NCBI GenBank assembly: GCA_034231615.1
Contig: CM067298.1
Coordinates: forward strand, 54,154,883-54,218,882
From: Meghimatium bilineatum
Lineage: Eukaryota; Mollusca; Gastropoda; Stylommatophora; Philomycidae
Length of the DNA: 64,000 nt
Direction of reading: 5' to 3'
This document shows, piece by piece, positions 12,247 through 23,415 of this stretch (positions within the stretch are counted from its first letter, which is position 1; the number at the start of each line of letters is the position of its first letter). The position numbers were made by a program, and so were the translations under genes. The notes beneath the pieces were generated by a model. The model worked only from the letters and a program-made list of their open reading frames with translations, did not search any database and was not told the DNA's origin.

Positions 12247-12740
12247 GTAGCGTATAAATGATTACTCATTATGTACGCCTTTGACAGTAGTTGTATCAAA
12301 TATTACTCATCATGTACACTTTTGACAGTAATTGTATCAAATATTACTCAGCATGTACACCTTTGACAATAATTGTATCAAATATTACTCAGCATGTACA
12401 CTTTTGACAGTAATTGTATCAAATATTACTCATCATGTACACTTTTGACAGTAATTGTATCAAATATTACTCAGCATGTACACCTTTGACAATAAGTGTA
12501 TCAAATATTACTCAGCATGTACACTTTTGACAGTAATTGTATCAAATATTACTCACCATGTACACCTTTTATGGTAATTTTATCAAATATTACTCACCAT
12601 GTACACCTTTGATAGTAATTGTATTAAATATTACTCATCATGTACACCTGTGATGGTAATTGTATTAAGTAATACTGACAATGTACACCTGTGATGGTAA
12701 TTGTAATAAGTAATACTCACAATGTACAGTTTTGACGTTG
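12213..12740. repeat. 41-bp minisatellite derived from the exon end and splice donor
   Basis: The unit ATTACTCAGCATGTACACCT plus TTGACAGTAATTGTATCAAAT repeats about 12-13 times. The first unit is the last ~34 coding bases of the receptor exon plus its donor GT. The second copy (30445-30729) has about six fewer units (a ~245-bp difference). Confidence 0.92.
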
Positions 12741-13106
12741 CTGTATCAACTATTACTCATATGTACACTTTGGATGATAATTGTATCGGTTATTCTCGTA
12801 TTAAATCATTCAAAAAGTGTTGCATATGCTATTATATCCAAGCATGAGAGAAAGAAAATAGAACGAGAGAGAGAGAAAAATAAAAAGCAACTTTTCATTT
12901 TTGCAATAATGAAATGTCTGGTGTGATATACACCATTGGCTGGTGTGTATGATACCTTAATCACTTCTACTGCGGTGCTTTAGCCCAGAGGTACGTATAT
13001 TGTTTCAATGCTGGAGTCACATCAAGAATGTCTTGTTTTATCAAGGTCTAGTCATATCCGCTTTCAGAACGAATTAAAAGGAATTTTAAAAAAATAAATT
13101 AGTATG

Positions 13107-13338
13107 ATAATCATAAGGTCTGCTCCTAAAAAAGGTAAAGATATTGTTTTTACTGGTTCTCATCACAAAATCCTTGCTCCCGACAAAGATAATGATGTTC
13201 TTACCGGTTATCATCACAAAAACCTTGCTCCAAACAAAGATAAAGATGGTGTTCTTTCCGATTCTCATAACAAAGGCCGTGTTCACAACAAAGGTAAAGA
13301 AGTTTTTCTTACTGGTTCTCATCACAAAAGGGGCACAT
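13107..13338. repeat. tandem repeat, 51-54-bp unit x4
   Basis: Four imperfect units containing TACTGGTTCTCATCACAAAA, CTTGCTCC and GACAAAGATAA. Unit lengths are multiples of three, so overlapping frames on both strands remain open. No splice sites frame it, so I treat it as an intronic minisatellite. Confidence 0.75.
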
Positions 13339-13495
13339 AGATAATGTCCCTAAGTTATTTTTACTCTGCACATGCTGCACATGTATTATAACACACCAGT
13401 AAAGATAAACAGATTATGTCTATTATTTCACTGTTCAGCCGTGATCCTCGGCTACATAATATCTCTACTGGCTAATAGGAAATCACATTAATAAC

Positions 13496-13655
13496 TATCT
13501 ATCTATCTATCTATACGCTGTGTCCCTTGTTTGCCTTGCAGCGTCAGGGGTGGAAGAGTTCTCTGGAGATGGCCTTCTTGTGCGCTGTTTGTAAGCTTGT
13601 TCCTGTGGCTTCTTTGATTTCTGTGATCCATCTTTTACATGGTCTGCCTCTGGCT
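13496..13655 (-). mobile_element. 5'-truncated LINE tail, present only in contig A copy
   Basis: An approximately 160-bp block starts with a TATC run on the + strand, i.e. a 3' tail of an element on the minus strand. The minus strand encodes RGRPCKRWITEIKEATG, typical of LINE polymerase C-termini. The block is absent at the matching point of the second copy (after 31485), so it is polymorphic between the two copies. No clear target duplication is visible. Confidence 0.65.
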
Positions 13656-14080
13656 TCAGATGATAAATGCAAGACCGAAATTATAAACGGAATAGGACAA
13701 GCAAAAAGCAGCATTCCATAAAATGAAAAATATCATATGCAACAAGTCCATATCGATGGATACTAGAAAACGTATTCTCAAATGCTACATTGAACAGTGC
13801 TACCTATGGAAGTGAATCATGGACAATAAATAAACATTACAAAAAGCATTGAAGGCAGCGGAAATGTGGTTTATTCGAAGAATGGTACGCATTCCTTGGA
13901 CAGCAAAGATTACTAATGAAGAATGTGTTAGAAGATGGATGTGAAAAAATGCATTATTGATAATATAAGAAAAATACAGTCAACTTTTAATCGTCACATA
14001 ATGAGAAGAGGAGGCATTGATAATATAGTGACAACAGGAATGATAGAATGATAAAGATAAAGGGAAAAACCCTGAGAAAA
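13656..14080 (+). pseudogene. RTE-type LINE ORF2 remnant
   Basis: Broken + strand frames give SDDKCKTEIINGIGQAKSS, SESWTINK and AAEMWFIRRMVRIPWTAK, typical of the region after the catalytic core of RTE-like polymerases. Stops and frameshifts are present and no catalytic motif remains. Second copy at 31490-31915. Confidence 0.8.
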
Positions 14081-14227
14081 GATATATATATATATATCTG
14101 GGCTACTGAAATGTGAGGTTGTTAACATCTCACACACATACATCATTAATTAATGATATGAGTTAAATTTAATTATATTATTAAAATAATGTCACGTCTA
14201 AAGTAAAGGTATATTGTATATTTTCAG

Positions 14228-14319
14228 GATTTTCTAATTTACTATTATGCTGCGATGATCTGCCATATCATCAGTCTGCTCTGTTTGATTTCTGCCTGCA
14301 TCATTTTTCTACAATTTAA
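14228..14319 (+). CDS. class B GPCR exon: TM1 (contig A copy)
   Basis: This 92-nt exon follows TATTTTCAG, enters in phase 0 directly from the HRM exon, and leaves in phase 2 before GTACGT. It encodes about 30 mostly hydrophobic residues (DFLIYYYAAMICHIISLLCL, then ISACIIFLQF), fitting TM1 of a secretin-family receptor. Joined to the next exon it gives FNQLRKQHR, the positively charged first intracellular loop. The second copy (32059-32150) differs by one silent base (CTC/CTA, Leu). Confidence 0.85.
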
Positions 14320-14399
14320 GTACGTTAATTTCACATTTATATATTTAAAATGGTATCTGATAGCTATATCATATTATCTGAAAGTCATTTGTCTCTCAT

Positions 14400-14760
14400 A
14401 GGTAATTCTTCTTATCTGTCATATTTTCTAATTCGGTAGTCTTGCTTTCTTATTTCATTGTCTTGTTTTTTTATAGATATGTCTTGTTTTTTAACAGACA
14501 TGTCGTGCTATTTGATAGAAATGGCTTCTTATTTATTAGTCCTATCATCACACTTGATGGCTATGTATTCTTATATGTTAGTTGTCTTCATATTTAGTAG
14601 TTATGAATTAATATTTGATAGCCATGTCTTGGAATGTGATAACAATCTCTTCTTATTTGATAAAAATGTATTGTTATTTGAAAGTAATGTCTTCTTATTT
14701 TCATGATTTCTTATTTCATAGACATGTATTTTTATCTGTTAGAGATATCTTCTTATTTGA
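14400..14760. repeat. minisatellite, about 21-bp unit
   Basis: Imperfect units of the form TCTTATTTGATAGACATGTC, starting about 80 bp beyond the TM1 exon. The 82-residue frame inside it is a by-product of the 21-bp period. Second copy at 32240-32590. Confidence 0.8.
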
Positions 14761-15054
14761 GATTTATTTTTTCTAGAATCGTGTACTAACTTAACGGAAT
14801 CGGAGATACGTAATGGATAATTCATTAGCATTGCAATTTGATCTTTATTTTATGACTTACGGAACACACCATCATTGGGAATTATGTGTGTGTTTTATCA
14901 ACAGTTTATAATCATGAATGTTTTTAAAAATGTGCGTTCAATTTCTTAAATTATAAAGATACATTTTTGAAATTTGCCAATAATGACTGAGATTCCGTGT
15001 ATTCTTCTATTATACTCTAAATAAACAGCCCTAGTCAAAAATTACACTAATAAT

Positions 15055-15265
15055 TTATTCTATCTAGATTCTTTCAGCGCCAAATAAACCAGAAACCAGA
15101 GCTCTCCAGTTCAAGCAATGTGATGCTACTGTGTGTAATTCTTGCATACTGTTCAGGACCATATACACTCTTTGATGGTTATTCTGCGAAGTGTCTCTCT
15201 TGGTCTGTCTCTTTTTTATTTTGCCATCTGGTACCCATTTTAATGAATCTAGTTGCATTCTGTTT
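15055..15265 (-). pseudogene. LINE ORF2 C-terminal remnant
   Basis: A minus-strand frame with WVPDGKIKKRQTKRDTS and HCLNWRALVSGL resembles the LINE polymerase tail pattern (GRPK.TWRR...A.DR..WR.LV..L). It is strongly decayed. Second copy at 32885-33095. Confidence 0.5.
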
Positions 15266-15429
15266 CATTTATTATAAGTACATGTCTGACATATGTTTAT
15301 CGTTTTCTTCTTATTGTTGTAGAACCATATTGATGTTTGGTGTCTTCTCTTACTTGATTGTTTGACTTGAATTCTTGCCAAACAATATTTTATAGTTTGC
15401 TTAAACATGTATTTTCAAATGTTTGTTTG

Positions 15430-16380
15430 TTTGTTTTGTGTTCGCTCCATTTTAACCATCACGGATATCCGTGCGATTTCCGTCGGGAGCGTGATTACGT
15501 TATGCCACCGTTATGCGCCGTGTAGGCCTAAAACATCCGATTTCGGCATACCTTGACAATTCGGGTGGGCTACCATTAGCCTGTGACAGCCTCTATATCT
15601 GTCTCCAGGCACGCGTAGTGGCGACTCTTCGCCCAGACGATTTTTGCTTTCGTCCCACTCGCACGAGGTGTTCCACTGTCTATGAACTTGCCTCGTGTAA
15701 TTGGACGTGCTGTGCCTGTGCCCATTGGGTACTGAACCGTTTCTCATCCGTGAGCCTGGTTCCTTAAGGGGAAGAACTCAACAGAGGAGTTGGACCCTGG
15801 CTCTTTCGCCCTCTTCGCCGAGGTGTCATTCACCGACATCGTGTACACCTTGTCCACGTTCGAGTCTCACACCAAGCGTTTGAGATCAAGGCGTTCTCGA
15901 GCTGAGCGTCATTGTCCCAATAGCGCCTGAGCCCATCAGGTACGGAACCCTTTCTCTCTGCAAGTGTAGTTCCGGTATAGGAAACCTTGACAGTAGAGTT
16001 GGGCCAGGACTACCATCGTTGTCCCTTTCTTGCCTAAGCCCATCGGGTACAGAACCCTTTCTCTTCGCGAGCATATTTCTGGTTTAGGATGGCTCGACAT
16101 TAGAGTTGGATTAGGTCTTCTTGCTTTACCAAACGCCAATGAATGGGTCTGGGTCTCTGCCTGTAAGGAACACAGGTAACTAGAAGCTAGCTCGAGCTGA
16201 CGGAGTTTGTAGTTCCCCTTCCCCAGGGACTTTTTACTTTCTATTTGCAGTTCGCGATGCCCTCTAGTGCTGTTCTGCCCTTTCATTGTTTCATTGTACT
16301 CGGTATGAAATCTATTTGTCTCTCGCCGTGCATCTACCTTTACGTGAATTTTACATTGGCCGCCCCTCCAATGTTCGGAC
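15430..16380 (-). mobile_element. G1 GC-rich retroposon of unknown class
   Basis: This block is visibly GC-richer than its surroundings. Its first ~430 bases match the inverted block at 51997-52446, which has a target duplication and an A-rich tail, so the element reads on the minus strand here with its A-rich tail at about 15415-15440. Toward its 5' side it holds tandem ~117-bp units around GAACCCTTTCTCT. The contig B copy has one extra unit. It has no recognisable protein. It could be LINE 3' sequence or a long SINE. Confidence 0.55.
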
Positions 16381-17374
16381 TGGACTGACTAGCTTCACTG
16401 TATGTCGACAGTGTCGCTATATGTGGTGATGCTGGTGGTGTCGGAGATATTGTTTGTATCTTGTGCAATCAAATCTCTTTCCATCTGCTACCTCCACATT
16501 CTCGGACACGATCCCCAAATGATTTTGCCAGAATCAGCTCGGGCTGCTGTATTTATGTTTCCAGGGTGCACCGCGTGGAGGTACATTTGGGATCTTGGTT
16601 ATCTGCTAACCCTGGGTCCACCTAGAGCAATGTGTTCCCTTTGCACCCCATGTATTTTCAAAGAATGCATTTCTTCTCCAGTGCCTAGTTATCTTCCAAC
16701 TTTCACAACTGTGCGTTAATACGGGTATTACATTGGAGTCAACACCCGTAGCTTGGTATATTTAATTATTATTTAAATTTTATTTCCAGTTGTTTATTTG
16801 GTGGTAGAATACACTAGATGCCAAAGCAATTCAATCATTTGTTACAATTCAGATGTTGAAGACAGATGTTGCATATGGCGCTGGTTGGTTGGCTGCTGAT
16901 CTAGCCGTCCATGGACTCATGCCCGTTGACCCAACATAGGTCGCTGAATGATTAGTTTCGATGCTAGGTATTTGCATTTTGTGTTTTTCGGTTTGTAAGC
17001 ATTGATTACACATATCATTGCAATCACTGTTTACACCCAAAAAATACACAGTTCAAATATGCAGCCTCTAAACTAGTCTTTTAGCGACCTGGGCAACATC
17101 TTGATTCAATGTATATCCCTTACATAAACACAATTTATTCTGGTAGTAGCGCATTACATTGGCGTCAAATCTAAAAAAGATTCCCTTCCCAATTGCCTCT
17201 ATTTATTATCACCTACATTTTGACGAGGTATTTCTGTTTGTTAACAATGACTTCAGTTCGTTCTATTATGATCCAAAGACAACGCTGTACACATTTAATG
17301 TTGTATCCTATAATTTTCTTACTATAATACCCGACTAGATGTAATATGTCAAATGTAAATGTATTGTATTCCAG
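16381..17374. other. intron sequence, possible LTR ends
   Basis: The motif TTACATTGG occurs near 16350, 16728 and 17154. Followed by TCAACACCCG or similar, it resembles the junction of an LTR end with a tRNA primer-binding site. No LTR pair or polymerase gene is seen, so this stays a weak suggestion. Confidence 0.25.
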
Positions 17375-17525
17375 TCAACTACGTAAACAACATAGAATTA
17401 GAATACACCTGAACCTGTTTGCTTCCTTCATTCTGACTAACGGTTTCTGGATTGGATGGGACTATGTCGTTTTTCTAGACAGAATAGAGAATGCAAAAGA
17501 AGAAGCTATCCTGCACAGAGATACG
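17375..17525 (+). CDS. class B GPCR exon: ICL1 and TM2 (contig A copy)
   Basis: This 151-nt exon lies between TATTCCAG and GTAATT, entering in phase 2 and leaving in phase 0. It encodes QLRKQHRIRIHLNLFASFIL and continues TNGFWIGWDYVVFLDR. The R.RIH.NLFASF motif is characteristic of TM2 in secretin-family receptors and includes the conserved His (H2.50) of the intracellular polar network. The rest covers the top of TM2 and the first extracellular loop. The second copy (35318-35468) is identical. Confidence 0.9.
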
Positions 17526-18417
17526 GTAATTACTTTTATTTATATTCCACATAATCTTTTATCAAGGGGCAGGATAAAGTCTCCACCAATGAGATCTCGG
17601 TTCCCTGCATATCGTGTTGGATATCATGCTTCCAACAAGACGTTCTAGACTAAGTCACAGAAGTCTCATGTGTTTTGGGAATATCAAAAAGGTGAACAAC
17701 AGCCATATCTGACAAGACATACTGAACTGGGAATTCTCAGATGGTGCTAGAAGAAGTGACAGACGAAAGTTCCGATACAAAGATGTATGCGAACCATAAT
17801 GGATGCCTGTGTTATTGATTCGGACAGATGGGAAGACTGGCAGCTGATCGCTTATAGGAGGAGTCAGATATAAGATGCAACAGTCTAGCAATGACACTTT
17901 TCCATCTTATTCTGGAAAAGGAACAGCTTTCATGGATCGATATATTTAGCCATGAAAATACATGTTCGGCACGTATCCGATTAACTTCAGCTGTTACTTG
18001 CTTTCTTCAGATCATCTGCCAGGGCGAAAAAGACGATATAAAGTTGTATATATTCAAACAACAGCTTTTAACATAGGGTGACCAGATGCCCCTTTTTTTT
18101 CTTGGACACTCCTCTTTTTGGGGCTGTTATCCTAGTGTCCCAATGAAACTCAAATGTAACGTTTAATTGTCACTTTATCTCATTTCAGTCGCGTTTTTCC
18201 TCTTATTTAGAAATGTGACATGACCGCAGCACCTCTTGAAGCTTTTGAGTGTTCTAAATTTTTCAATTTTATCTCATGTCATATAGAATGTGTACACAAT
18301 GGGGGATTACCCTCTGTTATATAAAACATATCTCCCGATAGTTACTATTCTTCATAGGATGTTTACATAATATTCTTCAGGAAGTCAATACAGTTTTAGG
18401 CGCTAAGTCTCCTGCAT

Positions 18418-20060
18418 GATGACGAAAAGAAAGTGCACTTTCAGTAGAAACATCATAGAGGAATATCCCTTTTTGAAAAAAGACGCCAAATTAGTCAAGG
18501 TGTAATGTACCGTGTGTCATTACGTGTTTTTCATTGCCAATGGAGGTCGCTATAATGTAAAACAGAACTTGAAGATGCAGAAACATAGAATGATAGTAAC
18601 TGCTAGCAGTTCAAGCCAAAGTATTTCATCTTTTTTTTACAAGAGATGAGACAAGGCAGGTAAATGAAAGTAAGCGTCTAGCGGCCTACGAAGCTATGTT
18701 TGCATTTCATGCAGTGAAACATAACCTTTCCTTGAGATCAATGGATTGTACCTCTGCAATAGTTAGAAATTTATTTGAAAATAAATTTACATGTGGGCGA
18801 ACAAAGGTCAAATAATTTCTAGTAAATGTTCAGTTATAGTGTATACATTAAACATTAGGGATTTGAAGTTGAAACCGATCCTTGTTAGGTATTTTATTCA
18901 GGATAAAGGCATTCAAATCACGGTGATTGCGTTTCAAAACATAACTGGTGAAACAACAGAAATGCTTACAGATGACATCTTGAAAGTTTTGCAGAAACAT
19001 CAATTGGCAGAAAACGTTATTGCATTTTCTGGTGATAAGTATAACACCAACATCGGTAGATACAACAGAGCTACTTCCAACAATATACTCGCAAGACTCA
19101 ATACAGCCTTAAAAACCACATTCATGGTTATTGGTTGTGCTGCTCACATTGTCCACAATGGTGTTCAGACAAGTGCTGATATGTTGCCAGTTGACATTGA
19201 AACCGTTGTGAACAAAGTTTTTTCCGTAATTTCATATTTACTCAGCGAGAGTGGAGGAGTTGAAGAATTTCTGTGAATTTGTAGAAACATAATACACACA
19301 TTTTCTTGGAAGTGTGAAAACTAGATGGCTATAAGTATTGCCAGTTGTGAGAAGGGTTATTGATATGTATGATTGACTCTATTTATTTTGTGTCTGTCAC
19401 AAGATAAATGCCCTACACTACTGAAAACATTTTTTAATGATCAAAATTCATTACTTTGACTCAATTTCCTCCAAAGCTAGCTGAAAAATATTATCTGCAA
19501 CAGTAATGAAAATAGAAGGCGATACAAATTTGGCAACTGAAGTGACAGAAAATCTAGACGTGTTGAGACAGAAAACAATGATTGGAAAAATTGAAAATTT
19601 CCACTCAAAATGACATCAATTATTTCTAAACTTAAAGATGAGGGTGAAAAAGAGTTCTTAGACGCCACACATTTATTCTACAATACTTCCCTAGAATATT
19701 TAAATAAGTGGATTTACCATTTCCAACTTTTCAATACATTTCACTGGATTAAGCTGGAGACTATATTTACTTGGACTGATGTTTCAACAAGTTTAAAAGC
19801 CATCAGTGACGTTGATCGCAATATTCCTGAATATTATTGATGAAGATGAACTATTCGACGAAATCAACCACATAAATAATATTATGAACAGCAAGATGGA
19901 AGAATGGAAGGCCACAAAAGCTGAAGTAGATACGAAATGGTGTATCGTATTTATAGTGTTACAGGAAAAAAGCCATCCAGTACACAAACATAGTGTAAGT
20001 TGTTGGATTTATTATGGCAATTTCAGGAACCAACGCTGCTGTGGAAATAATCTTTTCACT
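18418..20060 (+). pseudogene. hAT-family transposase pseudogene (BED finger, RNase H-like, dimerisation end)
   Basis: The frames in order resemble a BED zinc finger (KRKCTFSRNIIEEYPFLKK... CTVCHYVF), a serine-rich linker, then the catalytic region with FSGDKYNTN and IGCAAHIVHNGVQTSADMLP, and finally the C-terminal signature ISGTNAAVEIIFSL. The longest unbroken piece is 161 codons from 18791. Stops and frameshifts break the gene in at least five places, so it is non-functional. The same breaks occur in the second copy (36360-37995). Confidence 0.85.
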
Positions 20061-20327
20061 GGTAAGTACTTTGTGGACTCTGGTTTCGCATATGAGTGGT
20101 CCTGGGTTCTTTTCCCAGTTGAGGCGAAAATGTTTTTTCAGATCTCAACGGCTTCCGGGTCGACCCAGCCTTAAATGCGTACCAGATTAATCCGGGAAGT
20201 AAAGACTGCGAGGGAGAGGAGATGGCTACCGTCCTCATTTGCAGAGCCTCTGAAATGTGAAATCGCTAACATCTCACACCGCTACGGCATTAATAAATGC
20301 TATGGGTTACTTTACTTTTTTTACTTT
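20057..20327 (+). repeat. S2 SINE, tRNA-like head
   Basis: The head GGTAAGTACTTTGTGGACTC and CCTGGGTTCTTTTCCCAGTT resemble pol III A and B boxes, the latter decayed. The body contains CTTCCGGGTCGACCCAGCCT, TTAATCCGGGAAGTAAAGAC and AACATCTCACACCGCTACGG. A second, more diverged member lies at 23225-23415. It is inserted in the hAT element just after the transposase end. Confidence 0.7.
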
Positions 20328-20535
20328 GTGAACGGATGATATGTTAAAGAACTATTTAATTGCTAAGACTGAAGGAAATAATAGTGATAAAGACACATAG
20401 TTGGACTGTTTCATGCACAGAATTTCAAGAGTGAATCTCTAGAGATGAGGAACTTGTGACAAAATTAATTTCTACACATACATATTTGAATGATGTTGAT
20501 GTTATACATTGTAGTGTAGTTCTTAATCATGTGGA

Positions 20536-20699
20536 TTTTCCGCTGAAGACGGATGTATTAGGCCATTGGCGGAAATAAAACTTCAACACAACACATGTCC
20601 ATTCTCTGGACTACATTCAACTGGAAATCTGTAGGGCCATTGTCCTGTTACAAGAGAAATCCAGCGGGAGTTTGAGAATGAACGCTGAAGAAGAAGAAG
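20536..20699 (+). mobile_element. S1 short retroposon with 9-bp target duplication
   Basis: It is flanked by TCATGTGGA at 20527-20535 and 20700-20708, a direct target duplication. It contains CTGAAGACGGATG, GGACTACATTCAACTGGAAA and ends GAAGAAGAAGAAG. It is inserted into the hAT element, so it is younger than that element. Confidence 0.85.
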
Positions 20700-21020
20700 T
20701 CATGTGGACAAGTCTTATTTCTGTAAGTTATTATATCATAATACTGTTATGTTTATGCGTATAGATTATAATACATAAGTGCCATATATATTGAGAAAAA
20801 AAAATTGTCTGAAATACTTCTAAAATGTTAAAAATAATGTGACAACTCTATAATGCACCTCAATTATATATTATACGTGAAAAATAACGTGTTTAAATAT
20901 TATATAAACTAATTGCATACTATTGTATTTATATGCTGCGCTTCCCCTTTGGTCCCCTTTTTTAAAGCTGATAAAAGCAGAAATGTCCCATTTTTGGGTC
21001 TAGGAAATCTGGTCACCAAA

Positions 21021-21949
21021 TCATAACACAATCTAATATGTTAGAAATTCACATGAAACAAGTTAATTAGACAAATTATACGCTTGATTCTGACGTTATA
21101 ACGAGTTGAAGTTGAATTGTACAAGTATGTGAAATTGTTTTAAGGATACGGTCCCAACAGCCATCGATATCTATTAATGATGTATGTCTATCTGCTGGCG
21201 CCCAATACTTGTTAAAGTTAGCAATTTCGAGTACAAAACGACACAAATAAGAGACATTCAAAGAATTTACTATGTTGCATACACGTGGAGACAAGACAGT
21301 TAAATTTTCAGAGGATCATTACTAGATCCATGTCATCATTTTTTGCTAGCTAAACAATTCTGAGATAGAGAGATAGTCTGGTAAACTACCACAGATGTAT
21401 ATTCTTTTAAGCAAAAATTCTGCAAGGTTTCGTCACGCTTCAAGGTAACATATAATTAAACAACGATCTACAAGGTTTAGTCACATTTACCAAGGCAACA
21501 TATATTTAAACAAAATTGTTTAAGACATTATTTTAACGGAGTGATCAAGCATTGTATTTATACTTAATATACCGATGTTTCGTTATATTTCATTATGCTA
21601 ATAACAAATTTAAATCTTACCTGTGGCAAATGCATCGTTCAGCCGGACATAGCCAACTTTAGACTGACCTTTGAGTGTATCTGAGCCTATATCCAATGAG
21701 ACAATCCACCCAAACCATAACAACTATTTCAGTCACATACTGCAACATTCGTGATTTGTATGACCTTAGTTATATTAGACACATTGATTAATGGGTAAAA
21801 TCCTTTAAAATTACTCACTTGACTATTCCCTTGATGTTCATTAACAGACTCACACAGTGTTATTATTATAACTTATTAATATCACAGGAATAGTTATCAA
21901 TCGAGTCATTAAGCAGGCATGATTTACTATTAGCAAGTGGGTTTTATAT
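21021..21949. other. intron sequence, nothing recognised
   Basis: AT-rich. It includes two short related stretches containing CAAGGTTTAGTCAC or CAAGGTTTCGTCAC near 21430-21500. Confidence 0.5.
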
Positions 21950-22620
21950 TTTAAACGGTCATATGATATACAAATAGGATATACACAGGATAAAAGTGAA
22001 TACTATAGTATTAAAACAGGTCCACCAATTCAAATATTTAGGTACAATGATTACATCAGATGGAAAAGTTCAACAGAAATAAGATGCAGAATAGGACAGG
22101 CAAAAACAACGTTCAGAAAAATGCAAAATATACTGTGTAATATGATCTTGTCATTAGAGGTGAGAAAGATAGTTCTGTAGTGATATATAACCCCTATAGT
22201 AACATACGGGTGCGAGTTTTGGACAATAAACAAACTGGAAAGTGGGAAATTAGAGGCAGCAGAGATGTGGTTCTCCCGACGAATGCTGATAATACCATGG
22301 ACTGCAACAAAAACTAATGTAGAGGTGTTGAAAAAGCAACATGCGAAATGGACATTAATCAACAATATAAGAAACAGGCATTCTTCTTTGTTTTGGCCAC
22401 TTCATGAGACAGGCAGGTTTAGAGGACATAGTCACATCAGGCAAAATTAAAGGCAACAGAGACAGAGGACGACAACGTGAGAAAATATTAGACAGGTTGA
22501 CATCCTCGCACGGCAAGGAACAACAACGACTTTGATACATAATACGGTGGACAGAGAGCTGTGGAGAGCCATGACCACCTACGACAGCCGACATGGCACC
22601 TGATAATGATGATGACGATA
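21950..22620 (+). pseudogene. RTE-type LINE ORF2 remnant with GAT-rich tail
   Basis: Broken frames give HQFKYLGTMITSDG, CRIGQAKTTFRKM, CEFWTINKLES and EMWFSRRMLIIPWTATKTN, all standard for the thumb and connector region of RTE polymerases. The end ELWRAMTTYDSRHGT is followed by a stop and a TGATAATGATGATGAC tail. It has stops and frameshifts throughout. Second copy at 39885-40560. Confidence 0.85.
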
Positions 22621-23224
22621 TGCAGGTGTCGATATTGATTGCTCCGCTTTCAGGTAACAAGAAGCGTGGTGCACGGAAATGACAGACCACACAGATAGAG
22701 GTAGACACCTGCTCTCCTGAGAACCTGTCTCATACTGTAGATAACGGCCAGAACAATATGTTCATATTATAAAGGTTATAAAAAGAAGTATACCGGCAAT
22801 CTACAGAGTCACTACGCATTCATTTACAATGTTGGAAACATGGCGTCATATGAATTGTGAATATGTAGTGTGTACATGTATGGCATGGGTGCACTACGAC
22901 TTTTTAGACACCTTATAATACGTGTATGAGTAGATGCATTAAATCACGAACATCTAGATATACAGGACAAAACACAGGCGTCATAGAAAATGTCCTTGCT
23001 ATCAAAATTAGCCGGGATTTCATGGGCATTATTTACTACATCGTTCTCCTAAAATAGCCATGTTTACTGATCTGACACAGCGTTACTGATCTTGCCTGAT
23101 ATGACAGATTATTTGTTGATATACGTAAACTATGCGTCGCCAACCAATGAAAACCACGAAAATGGCAGCTTATGCCTAGATAAGTAAAGCTACATAAGAT
23201 TACGATAAGATTAAGATTACTACA

Positions 23225-23415
23225 TAAGCTACGAAAATGTTTTTTTTCAGATCGCAACCACTTCCTGGTCGATCCAGCCTTAAATGGGTACGGATTAATC
23301 CGGGAAGTAAAGACTGCGAAGGGAGATGAGATGGCTACCGCCACCATTTTCAGACCCACTAAAATGTGAGATCGTTAACATCTCACACCCATACGGACTA
23401 TGGGTTAATTTACTT
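23225..23415 (+). repeat. S2 SINE, second member, 5' truncated
   Basis: Shares TTAATCCGGGAAGTAAAGAC, GAGATGGCTACCGCC and GTTAACATCTCACACCCATA with the S2 copy at 20057, and lacks the tRNA-like head. Second copy at 41165-41360. Confidence 0.75.

Larger units (their letters stand above)
18074..21020 (+). mobile_element. hAT DNA transposon, decayed, with nested SINEs (contig A copy)
   Basis: Inverted ends are visible: TAGGGTGACCAGAT at the left, and at the right the reverse complement TTTGGTGACCAGAT. The flanks TTTTAACA and TCATAACA agree at 6 of 8 positions, fitting an aged 8-bp hAT target duplication. Inside are a BED-finger/hAT transposase pseudogene, an S2 SINE (20057-20327) and an S1 retroposon (20536-20699). 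The second copy is 36017-38956. It sits in the intron between the TM2 and TM3 exons. Confidence 0.8.

Noticed and set aside
14458-14706. 82-codon frame rich in Ser, Met and Leu, as a small membrane protein
   Set aside because: It follows the 21-bp minisatellite period exactly.
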